From: JBBDIX01 sp040880235 | GTDB taxonomy: Bacteria; Actinomycetota; Nitriliruptoria; Nitriliruptorales; Nitriliruptoraceae | Length of the DNA stretch: 25,021 bases | Assembly (NCBI GenBank): GCA_040880235.1 | Contig: JBBDIX010000048.1 | Location: forward strand, 1 to 25,021 | Direction of reading: 5' to 3' | In this document: piece by piece, positions 1 through 7,162 of the stretch | How positions within the stretch are numbered: the first letter of the stretch is position 1 | How the letters are laid out: each line of letters opens with the position of its first letter | Notes under the pieces: generated by a model | Told to the model about the DNA's origin: nothing | Database searches by the model: none | Seen by the model: only the letters and a program-made list of their open reading frames with translations | Translations under genes and position numbers: made by a program

Positions 1-15
1 GCACCCTCGATCAGC

Positions 16-31
16 TCGAACACATGTTCGC
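16..31. promoter_or_regulatory. LexA (SOS) box
   Basis: The sequence TCGAAC-ACAT-GTTCGC matches the actinobacterial SOS box consensus TCGAAC-N4-GTTCGA in 11 of 12 arm positions and keeps the 4-nt spacer. It lies at the extreme left of the window. On the minus strand a GTG at 23-21, inside the box, opens a frame reading MFELIEGA out of the window, so the controlled gene may run leftward. The nearest rightward gene begins about 300 bp away. The motif match is seen directly; LexA control is inference. Confidence 0.6.
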
Positions 32-82
32 ACAGGGGTGTGACACGCGCTGCTCGTCGAGGTGCGGCCCTGTGGACAGGAT

Positions 83-141
83 GGGGCAGGACGGGACGGG
101 CAGGACGGGGCAGGACGGGACGGGCAGGACGGGCAGGACGG
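83..141. repeat. G-rich 24-bp tandem repeat, possible G-quadruplex
   Basis: Two perfect copies of a 24-bp unit lie at 83-106 and 107-130, followed by a partial third copy to about 141. The core GGGCAGGAC recurs within each unit. Runs of three or four G separated by 2- to 6-nt loops (for example 83-86, 93-95, 98-100, 107-110) fit the G3+N1-7 quadruplex pattern on the plus strand. The whole array lies between two inverted decamers. Confidence 0.75.
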
Positions 142-338
142 CCCGGGACAGATGGGGTGCGGCGCCCGTCGGGCGCTGTCCACAGGCTGCTCTCCGGAAT
201 GACGACACCCCGCAGGCACGAGGGCTACCGTGTCGGGCCTGACGGATACCACGGGGGGAATCTGTTGGACGGACGTCACATGTCCTGCCGTGCACGCGCG
301 ACGCGCACCTCGGCGTCGCCGCACCAGGGGGCGCGCGC

Positions 339-1106
339 ATGACGCGTTCCTCCACGTCGCGGACACCAGCGGATCCTGCCGACGTCCACCTGTCCGACGT
401 CATGCGACTGCGCACCGACCGGTTGCTGCGTCGGTCGCGCCGCACGGTCCGAGAGGCCCGAGTCGACTCGGCCCAGCTCGTCGGCACACTCCGGGATCTG
501 GCCGAGGCGCGTGCCCGCGTCGTGCTGCGATCCACGACAGGCCGATCGCACCGGGGCGTGCTGATCGCCGTCGGTGCCGACCACGTCCGGATCGAACTCG
601 ACTCGGGCTGGCTGATGGTCGCCCTGTCGGCCATCCAGGGTGTCCAGCCGGTGCCTGGGAGCCGGGCGGTCCCGGCAACGGGTGATCGCGGCGTCACCGA
701 CACGCCGCCGGGTCCGGGACCGAACGCTGGACCCGGTGTCGACGCCGGTGCCGGATGTGGTGCCGGACCGGGCGCCCCGGCGGAGGCAGCGGACCGTACG
801 GCCACGAGGAGCGCCGACACCGCCGAGCTGCCGGGTACGCCTCGCGCTGGTCCGGACGTGGTCGACGACGCGGTGGACGCCGTCGACCGGGATGCGTGGA
901 CCCTTGCGGACGCCCTCGATGACCTGTCGTACGACGGGGCCACGATCGATCTCGTACCTCACGGTCCGGGCAGCGCGTTTCGTGGGGAACTGATCGGGGT
1001 CGGCGACGACGTCGTCACCGTGGATGCGCCCTATGCGGCGGTCTACGTCCCCATCGCGAGTGTCGCAGAGGTCGCATGGACCGAGACCGGGGAGTACGGG
1101 TGGTGA
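339..1106 (+). CDS. Hypothetical protein with two similar SH3/Sm-like halves
   Basis: This 255-aa protein matches no family I can name. It has a basic N-terminus (residues 1-45, Arg-rich) and then two segments that look alike. Residues 61-106 read VVLRSTTGRSHRGVLIAVG...DHVRIEL...VALSAIQGVQPV, and residues 203-247 read IDLVPHG...FRGELIGVGDDVVTVDA...VPIASVAEVAW. Both have the alternating pattern of a small beta barrel and the shared core RG-x-LI-x-VG-x-D-x-V. A Gly/Pro/Ala-rich linker (about 115-170) joins them. There is no signal peptide or membrane segment, so it is probably cytoplasmic. An AGGGGG ribosome site ends about 8 nt before the ATG. It converges on the DNA-binding gene at 1413-1168 and sits just outside the Tad operon; any link to pili is speculative. 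Confidence 0.7.
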   Translation: MTRSSTSRTPADPADVHLSDVMRLRTDRLLRRSRRTVREARVDSAQLVGTLRDLAEARARVVLRSTTGRSHRGVLIAVGADHVRIELDSGWLMVALSAIQGVQPVPGSRAVPATGDRGVTDTPPGPGPNAGPGVDAGAGCGAGPGAPAEAADRTATRSADTAELPGTPRAGPDVVDDAVDAVDRDAWTLADALDDLSYDGATIDLVPHGPGSAFRGELIGVGDDVVTVDAPYAAVYVPIASVAEVAWTETGEYGW

Positions 1107-1129
1107 GCAGATCGATGCGGGGCGCCGGG

Positions 1130-1159
1130 GTGGTTGACGCCGAGGTGGTTGACGCCGAG
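1130..1159. repeat. 15-bp tandem repeat between convergent genes
   Basis: Two exact 15-bp copies of GTGGTTGACGCCGAG (1130-1144 and 1145-1159) and the start of a diverged third copy fill the short space between the stop codons at 1106 and 1168. No hairpin with a T-run is visible. Confidence 0.7.
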
Positions 1160-1167
1160 GTGGCTGG

Positions 1168-1413
1168 TCAGTTCGAGGTGTCCGTCGAGGTGTCTGCCGA
1201 CGGGTCCGCGTACAGGTGCGCGAGGTCGCCCGGTTCGATGCGCGCCTGGTCGATGAAGGTGGCGACCTCGGACTCCTGGAGGCGGATCACCCGGCCGAAC
1301 TTGTACGCAGGGAGCTTGCCATCGTCGATGAGCCGGTACAGGGTCCGGGTCGTGAGCCCGAGCCGTCGTGCGGCCTCTCGGGTGCTGAGCCAGCGGATCT
1401 CTTCCTGCGTCAT
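1168..1413 (-). CDS. Small excisionase/MerR-like helix-turn-helix DNA-binding protein
   Basis: The 81-aa protein begins MTQEEIRWLSTREAARRLGL. The stretch STREAARRLGLTTRTLYRLIDDGKLPAYKFGRVIRLQESEVATFI (residues about 10-54) is the classic winged helix-turn-helix of the excisionase (HTH_17) family, which binds specific DNA sites. The tail is acidic and Thr/Ser-rich. GGAAGG lies 8 nt before the ATG, and a -10-like TACGGT is at 1442-1437. The gene is divergent from the Tad operon (cpaB starts 158 bp away), so it is a candidate regulator of that operon. It could equally be a BldC-like regulator of other genes. No integrase or phage gene is nearby, so a recombination role is unlikely. Confidence 0.85.
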   Translation of the reverse strand: MTQEEIRWLSTREAARRLGLTTRTLYRLIDDGKLPAYKFGRVIRLQESEVATFIDQARIEPGDLAHLYADPSADTSTDTSN

Positions 1414-1436
1414 TTCATCGCCTTCCGTCTCGATCG

Positions 1437-1442
1437 ACCGTA
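1437..1442 (-). promoter_or_regulatory. Candidate -10 box for the HTH gene
   Basis: The minus-strand hexamer TACGGT fits the actinobacterial TANNNT -10 pattern. Transcription would start near 1430, giving a leader of about 17 nt that contains the GGAAGG ribosome site. No good -35 box is seen. Confidence 0.35.
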
Positions 1443-1504
1443 CCGGATCGCCGCGGGCCGGCGAGACGCCGATCGGCCGGACTGCGCGAGTACGGGAGGC
1501 TGAC

Positions 1505-1565
1505 CCCGGCCAGTGCCGGGCGCCACCACGCAGGAGGTCACACGCAGGAGGACACACGGGGAGGA
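1505..1565 (+). promoter_or_regulatory. Leader hairpin and repeated Shine-Dalgarno-like motifs before cpaB
   Basis: CCCGGC-CAGT-GCCGGG (1505-1520) is a perfect 6-bp stem with a 4-nt loop. It is followed by AGGAGG at 1532-1537, AGGAGG at 1546-1551 inside a repeated ACGCAGGAGG, and GGGGAGGA at about 1558-1565. Only the last is correctly placed for the GTG at 1572. The extra sites might load ribosomes on standby or be bound by a regulator. Confidence 0.4.
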
Positions 1566-1571
1566 CGAGAG

Positions 1572-2441
1572 GTGGGAACCACCGAAGGATCGGACACGGT
1601 CGGTCCGGCGAGCGGATCGTCGGAGCCGCCTGCGACCACGGCAGCGCCGTCGCCTCGAGCGGGCCGGCACGTGCGTCGTCGTCGTGCGCTTCCCGGTGCG
1701 CGTGCCGTCGTGGGCGGTCTGCTCGTGGCGGTCGCTGCGGTCGCACTGTTCGTGACCCACCTGAACGCGACGGCGCCTCCGTCCACGGCCTACCTCGTCG
1801 CCAGCGGCCCGATCGCGCCCGGCACGGAGGTCGCCGACGGTGCGCAGGCGCGGGCGCTGTTCGGCGCGCTGGAGATGGAACTTCCCGGCGCCACGGCCTC
1901 GCGCGCGTTCACGGTGGCAGAGGTCGACGAGCTGGCCGGGCACGTCGTGACGTCCTCGCTCGACACCGGTGACCTCGTGCAGCGCGGCGTGCTGGTCGCC
2001 GTGGGTGACGCCCCGGCGTCGCACCACGTGTCGTTCGCGGTCCCGCGAGCCGACGCGTTGGCCGGCGACGTGCTCGCGGGTCAGCACGTCGACGTGGTCG
2101 CGACGTTCACGGTGGCCGGGGAACAGTTCTCCACGTACGTCGCGCGAGGGGTGCAGGTCCGCGCGGTGGAGGCGGACGAGACCGGCCTCGGGTCGCGAGA
2201 GGTCATCGTGACGGTGTCGGCTGCGGATCGGTCGGAGGTGTTGGCACTGGGCCACGCCGCAAGGACGGCGGGGGTGTTCCTCGCGCGCCCGGGGCCCGGG
2301 GCCGCGGACGACGACGTTCCCGGCGCCCACCGCGTCGCCGGACCTCCGCGAGATCCCGACGATCCGGACCCGGGGTCCGACGGCTGGGCCGATGGGTTCG
2401 ACCCGGTGGATCCGGACTTCGCGACCGGCGTCGACGGATGA
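1572..2441 (+). CDS. cpaB: Tad pilus assembly protein CpaB/RcpC (SAF domain)
   Basis: The 289-aa protein is the CpaB/RcpC component of the Tad (Flp) pilus machine. In Gram-negatives this is a periplasmic assembly factor; here it is probably anchored in the membrane facing outward. A Ser/Pro/Ala-rich N-terminus and an Arg patch (34-44) precede one membrane helix (about 45-62). A SAF domain follows (about 73-145, with IAPGTEV and LDTGDLVQRGVL), and then an RcpC-like domain (about 150-237, with VSFAVPRADALAGDVLAGQHVDVVATF). The C-terminal 50 residues are Asp/Pro/Gly-rich and probably disordered. The start is a GTG behind GGGGAGGA. It is the first gene of the Tad operon, 32 nt before tadZ. Confidence 0.85.
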   Translation: MGTTEGSDTVGPASGSSEPPATTAAPSPRAGRHVRRRRALPGARAVVGGLLVAVAAVALFVTHLNATAPPSTAYLVASGPIAPGTEVADGAQARALFGALEMELPGATASRAFTVAEVDELAGHVVTSSLDTGDLVQRGVLVAVGDAPASHHVSFAVPRADALAGDVLAGQHVDVVATFTVAGEQFSTYVARGVQVRAVEADETGLGSREVIVTVSAADRSEVLALGHAARTAGVFLARPGPGAADDDVPGAHRVAGPPRDPDDPDPGSDGWADGFDPVDPDFATGVDG

Positions 2442-2473
2442 CGGTGCAGTGAGAACCATGCACGGGGGGTGCA

Positions 2474-3817
2474 GTGATGGATGAGCGATACGTGGTGCTG
2501 GGGCTGGCCCGCACCCATGACGGGTGGTTCGGGGCGGTGGGTCGCTGGTCGGCGGCCGGGTCCGTCCCGGTCGAGTTCGTCCGATGCGTGTCGGTCGACG
2601 ACCTCAGGGCACGCCTCGAGGGGACGCGACGACACTCGGCGATCCTCTGTGACGCATCGATCTCTGGGCTCGACCGGGATCTCGTGGCGACGGCACGCGA
2701 CGTCGACTGTCCGCTCGTCGTGGTCGACGGGTCGGCGGCACGCGCGTGGGAGGACATCGGCGTGGCGGCGGTGCTCGCGTCGGCGTTCTCCCGGGACGAA
2801 CTGATTGCGGTGCTCGCGGCGACGTCGTCCATGCTCAGCACGGCGCGACGGGTCAGGCGGACGGCACCCGCACCGCAGCCCGCGACGTCCGGTCTGCTCG
2901 TCGCCGTGACCGGACCCGGGGGCACGGGTGCCTCGACCTGCGCGATCGCCCTCGCGCAGGGCCTTGCCCGGGTCCCGCCGGTCGAGGCGACCCCGAGGTG
3001 GTCGAGGTGGCCACGATGGCGACGTGAGCCGTCCGGTGCGCGACGCGCCGTGCTGCTGGCCGACCTGTGCCGGGTCGCCGACCAGGCGATGCTCCACGAC
3101 GCGCGGACGCTCGCACCAGGTGTCCAGGAGCTTGCTGAGGCCCACCGGACGTCGACTCCCTCGCCGAGCACCGTTCGTGCACAGACCTTCGAGGTGGCCG
3201 AACGCGGGTACCGGCTCCTGCTCGGCCTGCGTCGGCCGCGGCACTGGACGACGCTGCGTCCTCGATCCGTCGAGGCGATGGTGGAGTCGCTGGTTCGCAC
3301 CGCCCAGGTGACGGTTGCCGACGTGGACCTGGATGCCGAGGGCGAGCCGGAGACGGGGTCCGTCGACGTCGGCGACCGCCACGCGATGGCGCGCGCCGTG
3401 TACGCCCGGGCCGACGTCGTCGTGGTGGTCGGCGAGCCGTCGATGAAGGGCGTGCACGCGCTCGTGCGCGCCATCGGGGAACTCGTCGAGGTCGGTGTGC
3501 CGCCCGGCCGTGTCCTGCCCGTGGTCAACCGGTCCCACCGGTCGCCCAGGGCACGGCGGGCCGTGACCGCTGCGATCGAGGAGCTGATCGCCCCGCCGGG
3601 TGACGTGACCGCTCCGGGCTGCGCACTGCACCTGCCGCGACGGGGTGTCGAGGCGGCCCTGCGAGACGGCACCTCGTTGCCGACGGACCTGGCGTCGACG
3701 CTCGCGGACCGGGTGACCGAACTCGCCGACCAGTTCGGGGACCGCGCGCCCGTGGCGGCCGAGGCGCCGGTGCCGGTGACACCCGGGTCGCTCGCCGGAC
3801 TGGCCGACACCGGCTGA
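2474..3817 (+). CDS. tadZ: TadZ/CpaE-like pilus localisation ATPase homologue with degenerate P-loop
   Basis: The 447-aa protein has an N-terminal receiver-like alpha/beta domain (about 5-120) and a ParA/MinD-type domain (about 138-415). TadZ/CpaE proteins place the Tad machine in the cell. The P-loop reads VTGPGGTGASTCAIALA (145-161): the glycines are kept, but the signature lysine of KGGxGKT is Pro and the phosphate-binding lysine is Ala. The A' region is VLLADL (193-198), and later strands VTVADVDLD and ADVVVVVGEP are recognisable. Residues 175-190 form an unusual Trp/Arg-rich insert. The start may be GTG 2474 or ATG 2477; the GGGGGG stretch at about 2463-2468 suits the ATG better. It lies between cpaB and tadA, as expected. 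Confidence 0.8.
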   Translation: MMDERYVVLGLARTHDGWFGAVGRWSAAGSVPVEFVRCVSVDDLRARLEGTRRHSAILCDASISGLDRDLVATARDVDCPLVVVDGSAARAWEDIGVAAVLASAFSRDELIAVLAATSSMLSTARRVRRTAPAPQPATSGLLVAVTGPGGTGASTCAIALAQGLARVPPVEATPRWSRWPRWRREPSGARRAVLLADLCRVADQAMLHDARTLAPGVQELAEAHRTSTPSPSTVRAQTFEVAERGYRLLLGLRRPRHWTTLRPRSVEAMVESLVRTAQVTVADVDLDAEGEPETGSVDVGDRHAMARAVYARADVVVVVGEPSMKGVHALVRAIGELVEVGVPPGRVLPVVNRSHRSPRARRAVTAAIEELIAPPGDVTAPGCALHLPRRGVEAALRDGTSLPTDLASTLADRVTELADQFGDRAPVAAEAPVPVTPGSLAGLADTG

Positions 3818-3838
3818 CCGGCTGACCGGCTGACCGGC
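3811..3838 (+). repeat. 8-bp tandem repeat giving stop codons in all three frames
   Basis: CGGCTGAC occurs three times in a row at 3811-3834, followed by CGGC. The first copy contains the natural tadZ stop TGA (3815-3817). Because the unit is 8 nt, the next two TGA codons (3823 and 3831) fall in the other two frames. Confidence 0.85.
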
Positions 3839-3883
3839 GCCTGGGCGGAGGCGCACAGAGAGACCAGTGCACGGGGGACGAGG

Positions 3884-5200
3884 ATGAGGGTCGACGAGAT
3901 CGAGGTGTCACCGCTCGCAGAGATCGAACACGCGGTGCTCGAGCGAGCGCGCGACGAGAACCTCGACATGGACGGAGACGGCGACGGTGCGGCTGCGCGC
4001 CTGCGGGCCCTGATCGACGAGGAGGTCGGACGGTGGGACCGTGATGCCGATGCGGGGTTGCGGCCGTTCCCGCTCGCCGATCCGGGAGGTCTGGCCGAAC
4101 GCGCCGAACGCAACCTCGCTGGTCACGGGCCGCTGGCTGACCTGCTCGAGGACGACGACGTGTGGGAGGTGATGATCAACGCACCCGATCAGATCTTCGT
4201 GCGACGCCACCAGGGCCCGTCGGGCTACCACGACGAGGTGTTCAACGATGGCGCACACCTCGAACGGACCCTGGCCCGGATCCTCGGAGACGCGCGCAGC
4301 CACCGCAAGCTCGACCCGGCCGAGGGGTTGCAGGACGCCCAGCTCGACAACGGTGCTCGACTCCACATCGTGCACGGGGACATCGGCCGTGGCGGCAACC
4401 TGATCGTGAACATCCGGCGATTCACCGGGGTCGCCATCCGGGACCTCGACGAGCTCGCCGCACGGGGGTCGATGAGCACCGAGGCGGCGGCGTTCCTGCG
4501 GGCGGCGACCCGGGCGCGACTGTCGATCGTGTTCGCGGGGCGTCCCGGCTCGGGCAAGACGACCCTGCTGTCGTGCTGTGCCGCGGAACTCGATCCTCGC
4601 CTGCGTGTCGTCACCGCCGAGGAGGTGTTCGAGGTCGACGTGCCGTTGCCCAACGTCGCCTCGATGCAGACCCGGCCGGACCGTCCCGACCGGCCGGGAG
4701 TCGACCTTCGGCGGCTGGTCGCGGGGTTCCTGCGCATGGCACCGGACGTCGCGATCGTCGGCGAGGTGCGTGATCGCGAGGCCCTCCCGCTGCTGCTCAC
4801 CCTGTCGTCGGGGGTGACCGGCTACACGACGATCCACGCGGGTTCGGCCCGTCAGGCCCTGTCGCGGTTGCGCTTCATCTGTCAGCTCGCCGACACCCGC
4901 TCGGAGCTGCCGATGACGGCGCTGAACGCGCTGGTCACCGAGTCGGTCGACGTCGTCGTGCACTGCGACCGGGTCGACGGGCGGCCGCAGGTGGAGGAGA
5001 TCGTGCTCGTCGAGGACCAGCAGACCTCGGCCGACTCAGCGGCGTTCACCGTCACGGAGCTCTTCCGGCGCGACGGCCCGGGGTCGGAGCTGTCGTGGAC
5101 CGGGGCGCTGCCGGTTCGAGCAGAGCGGGCGCTGGCCGCGACGGGTGTCGACACGCGTGCCCTGCTCGCGGATGCCGCCGATCCGGGGGTGCCTCGATGA
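3884..5200 (+). CDS. tadA: Tad pilus assembly/secretion ATPase TadA (CpaF family)
   Basis: The 438-aa hexameric ATPase of the type II/IV secretion superfamily powers pilus assembly on the cytoplasmic face of the membrane. Motifs are in the usual order: an N-terminal CpaF domain (about 75-200, with GHGPLADLLEDDDVWEVMIN and LDNGARLHIV), Walker A GRPGSGKTT (219-227), the Asp-box region VVTAEEVFEVDV (242-253), Walker B PDVAIVGEVRD (288-298) and the His box YTTIHAG (314-320). All catalytic positions look intact, in contrast to TadZ. The ATG follows GGGGGACGAGG. The stop overlaps the tadB start in ATGA at 5197-5200, so translation of the two is probably coupled. Confidence 0.93.
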   Translation: MRVDEIEVSPLAEIEHAVLERARDENLDMDGDGDGAAARLRALIDEEVGRWDRDADAGLRPFPLADPGGLAERAERNLAGHGPLADLLEDDDVWEVMINAPDQIFVRRHQGPSGYHDEVFNDGAHLERTLARILGDARSHRKLDPAEGLQDAQLDNGARLHIVHGDIGRGGNLIVNIRRFTGVAIRDLDELAARGSMSTEAAAFLRAATRARLSIVFAGRPGSGKTTLLSCCAAELDPRLRVVTAEEVFEVDVPLPNVASMQTRPDRPDRPGVDLRRLVAGFLRMAPDVAIVGEVRDREALPLLLTLSSGVTGYTTIHAGSARQALSRLRFICQLADTRSELPMTALNALVTESVDVVVHCDRVDGRPQVEEIVLVEDQQTSADSAAFTVTELFRRDGPGSELSWTGALPVRAERALAATGVDTRALLADAADPGVPR

Positions 5201-6099
5201 CCGGCTCGTCCGGTGCGCTGCTGGTCGCCGCCGTGGGCGCGACGGGGGTCCACCTCGTCTGGTCGTCGGTGGTGGGTGGACGACGATCGTTCGGCAACGA
5301 GGTGTCGAGGCGGGCCCGTCGGCGGATCCGCCGGGCGTTGGCCGTCGCGGGCGCGAACCACCCTCGGCCGCGGGAACTCGTGACGGTCGGTGCCCTGCTC
5401 GCCGTGGTGGCGGGTGCGGCCGGGCACGCCGTGTACGGCGGCTGGCTGGCGTCGGGGGTGGTCGGACTCGCTGCCGGGACCGCGCCCATGCTCGCGGCAC
5501 GGTCCCGCCAGCGACTGCGGCTCGAACGGGCCCGGGACGCCTGGCCGCGCATGATCGAGGAGATCCGTATCCAGGTGATCGGGCTCGGCCGATCGGTGCC
5601 CCAGGCGCTGCTCGACGTCGGTCGGAGGGGGCCGGAGGAGATGCGTCCGGCCTTCGGTGCGGCGGAACGCACGTGGATGGTGTCGACGGACTTCTCGCGC
5701 ACGCTCGACGTGCTGCGGACCGAACTCGCCGACCCCACCGCCGACGCGGTGTGCGAGACGCTGCTGATCGCGCACGAACTCGGGGGAACCGACGCCGACG
5801 GCCGTCTCCGGGCGCTGGTCGACGACCGGATCCAGGACGTGCAGGGCCGCCGTGATGCGCGCGCCCGGCAGTCGGGTGTGCGGTTCGCACGGGTCTTCGT
5901 GCTGGTCGTGCCGGCCGGGATGGCGCTGGTGGGGCTCGCGATCGGGGATGGACGCGCCGCGTACGCGACCGCAGGTGGACAGGCCGCCGTGCTCACGGCC
6001 TTCGCGATGATCGCCGGGTGCTGGTGGTGGGCCGGGCGCCTCCTGCGGTTGCCCGACGAACCGCGGGTGTTCGTCGCCGGCGACGGGTCGACGCCGTGA
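5197..6099 (+). CDS. tadB: Tad pilus platform membrane protein TadB (T2SSF family)
   Basis: The 300-aa inner-membrane platform protein of the Tad machine works with TadC and is driven by TadA. Hydrophobic segments lie near residues 7-24, 64-98 (probably two helices), 232-250 and 263-282. A cytoplasmic T2SSF domain between them includes RARDAWPRMIEEIRIQVIGLGRSVPQALLDV. The start is the ATG of the ATGA overlap with tadA; an upstream in-frame extension inside tadA has no family similarity. The end overlaps the tadC start in GTGA (6096-6099). Confidence 0.88.
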   Translation: MTGSSGALLVAAVGATGVHLVWSSVVGGRRSFGNEVSRRARRRIRRALAVAGANHPRPRELVTVGALLAVVAGAAGHAVYGGWLASGVVGLAAGTAPMLAARSRQRLRLERARDAWPRMIEEIRIQVIGLGRSVPQALLDVGRRGPEEMRPAFGAAERTWMVSTDFSRTLDVLRTELADPTADAVCETLLIAHELGGTDADGRLRALVDDRIQDVQGRRDARARQSGVRFARVFVLVVPAGMALVGLAIGDGRAAYATAGGQAAVLTAFAMIAGCWWWAGRLLRLPDEPRVFVAGDGSTP

Positions 6100-7037
6100 T
6101 CGGGCCGGCCACCTCGCTGTCCTCGCTGTCGACGTTGGCGCTGCTGGCGGCCGGGTTGGCCCTGTGGTGGGGAGCGACCCTGTTGTTGGCGTCGATCGGG
6201 TGGTTCTCCCGACGACCACTCGTGGAGCGGCTCGGTCCGTACGCGCGGCGCCACGGCTCGGTCGATCGACGACCGAGCGTCCTGTCGGCCGAGTCGCTGC
6301 GTGACACGGTCGTCCCCGTCGCCCAGATCGTCGGCGAGCGGTTCTCGCGGCTCCTCGGTGCACTCGAGGATCCGGGAACGCGGCTGCGTCGGACCCATGC
6401 GACGACGTCCGTGGCCCAGTTCCGCGTGCGACAGGTGGGCTGGGCGCTCGCCGGGGCCGGTGCGGGAGCCTTCGTCGCACTGACCACGAGGCCGCCACTG
6501 GCCGCAGCGGCCGTGTTCGTCGTCGGGGGACTGCTGCTGGGCTTCGCGCTCGTCGAACAGCAGCTCGCCACCGCCTCGGAACGGCATCGAGCACACCTGC
6601 GACAGCAGCTGCCGGTCGTGTCCGAACAGATCGGGATGTACGTCGCGGCCGGGTTCTCCGTGTCACAGGCCGTCGAACGGGTGGCACGTCGCGGCGAGGG
6701 GGCGTGCGCCCGCGACCTGCGCCGGGTGCTGGTCAGGATTCGGCACGGCGTGGACGAGCGGACCGCGCTCACCGAGTGGGCACACCTGGCGGACGTGGAC
6801 GCGGTGACCCGGCTGGTGGCCGTGCTCTCGCTCGACCGGCAGGCCAGCGACCTGGGGCGGCTGATCGCCACCGAGGCCCGCAACATCCGACGTGACCTGC
6901 ATCGCGACCTGCTCGCCGCCATCGAACGTCGCGGGCAGCAGGTCTGGATCCCGGTGACCGTGGCGACGTTGCTGCCGGGCGCGATCTTCATCGCCGTGCC
7001 GTTCTCGTCGGCGGTGTCCGGGTTCCTGACGGGATGA
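6096..7037 (+). CDS. tadC: Tad pilus platform membrane protein TadC (T2SSF family)
   Basis: The 313-aa protein pairs with TadB as the second platform subunit. It has an N-terminal helix (about residues 8-33), two helices around 112-155 and one near the C-terminus (about 285-310). A T2SSF core with LPVVSEQIGMYVAAGFSVSQAVERVARRGEG lies between them. The GTG start is inside the tadB stop (GTGA), indicating tight coupling. Its own stop overlaps an ATG at 7034 (ATGA) that opens a frame running into the next gene. Confidence 0.85.
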   Translation: MIGPATSLSSLSTLALLAAGLALWWGATLLLASIGWFSRRPLVERLGPYARRHGSVDRRPSVLSAESLRDTVVPVAQIVGERFSRLLGALEDPGTRLRRTHATTSVAQFRVRQVGWALAGAGAGAFVALTTRPPLAAAAVFVVGGLLLGFALVEQQLATASERHRAHLRQQLPVVSEQIGMYVAAGFSVSQAVERVARRGEGACARDLRRVLVRIRHGVDERTALTEWAHLADVDAVTRLVAVLSLDRQASDLGRLIATEARNIRRDLHRDLLAAIERRGQQVWIPVTVATLLPGAIFIAVPFSSAVSGFLTG

Positions 7038-7061
7038 ACCGATCACGACCGCAGGGCCACA

Positions 7062-7120
7062 CCGCAGGGCACGACGGCACGACCAGACCGCAGGGCACGA
7101 CGGCACGACCAGACCGCAGG
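7062..7120 (+). repeat. 26-bp tandem repeat in the prepilin leader
   Basis: Two perfect 26-bp copies (7062-7087 and 7088-7113) and a 7-nt start of a third copy lie between tadC and the small prepilin gene. The sub-motif CCGCAGG recurs outside the copies. The array lies in an open frame from ATG 7034 to the prepilin. Because 26 is not a multiple of 3, a change in copy number would shift that frame. Confidence 0.9.
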
Positions 7121-7162
7121 AACAGGCCGCAGGACCACGACCGGCATCACGAGGAGGAGACG

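Larger units (their letters stand above)
1..338. other. Intergenic region with no convincing complete gene
   Basis: No open frame here shows family features or a convincing start. The stretch holds the LexA box, a G-rich minisatellite, two inverted CTGTGGACAG/CTGTCCACAG decamers (70-79 and 177-186) and a TACCGT hexamer at 226-231 that could be a -10 box for the gene at 339. No clear -35 box accompanies it. Confidence 0.5.

Noticed and set aside
70..186. Replication origin
   Set aside because: Only two imperfect DnaA-like boxes are seen, with no dnaA, dnaN or AT-rich unwinding element nearby.
1168..1413. Phage excisionase of an integrated element
   Set aside because: No integrase, attachment site, tRNA disruption or other phage gene is present; a transcription regulator is simpler.
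5095..5196. Upstream start for tadB inside tadA
   Set aside because: The extension has no resemblance to TadB, while the ATGA overlap gives a natural start.
1410..6687. Several long minus-strand frames across the Tad operon
   Set aside because: They are antisense to clearly identified genes, rich in Arg/Pro/Ser, and lack ribosome sites or domains.
7034..7162. N-terminal extension of the prepilin from ATG 7034
   Set aside because: The 43 added residues are repeat-derived and low in complexity, while a strong AGGAGGAG site precedes ATG 7163. It is kept only as a possible translated leader.
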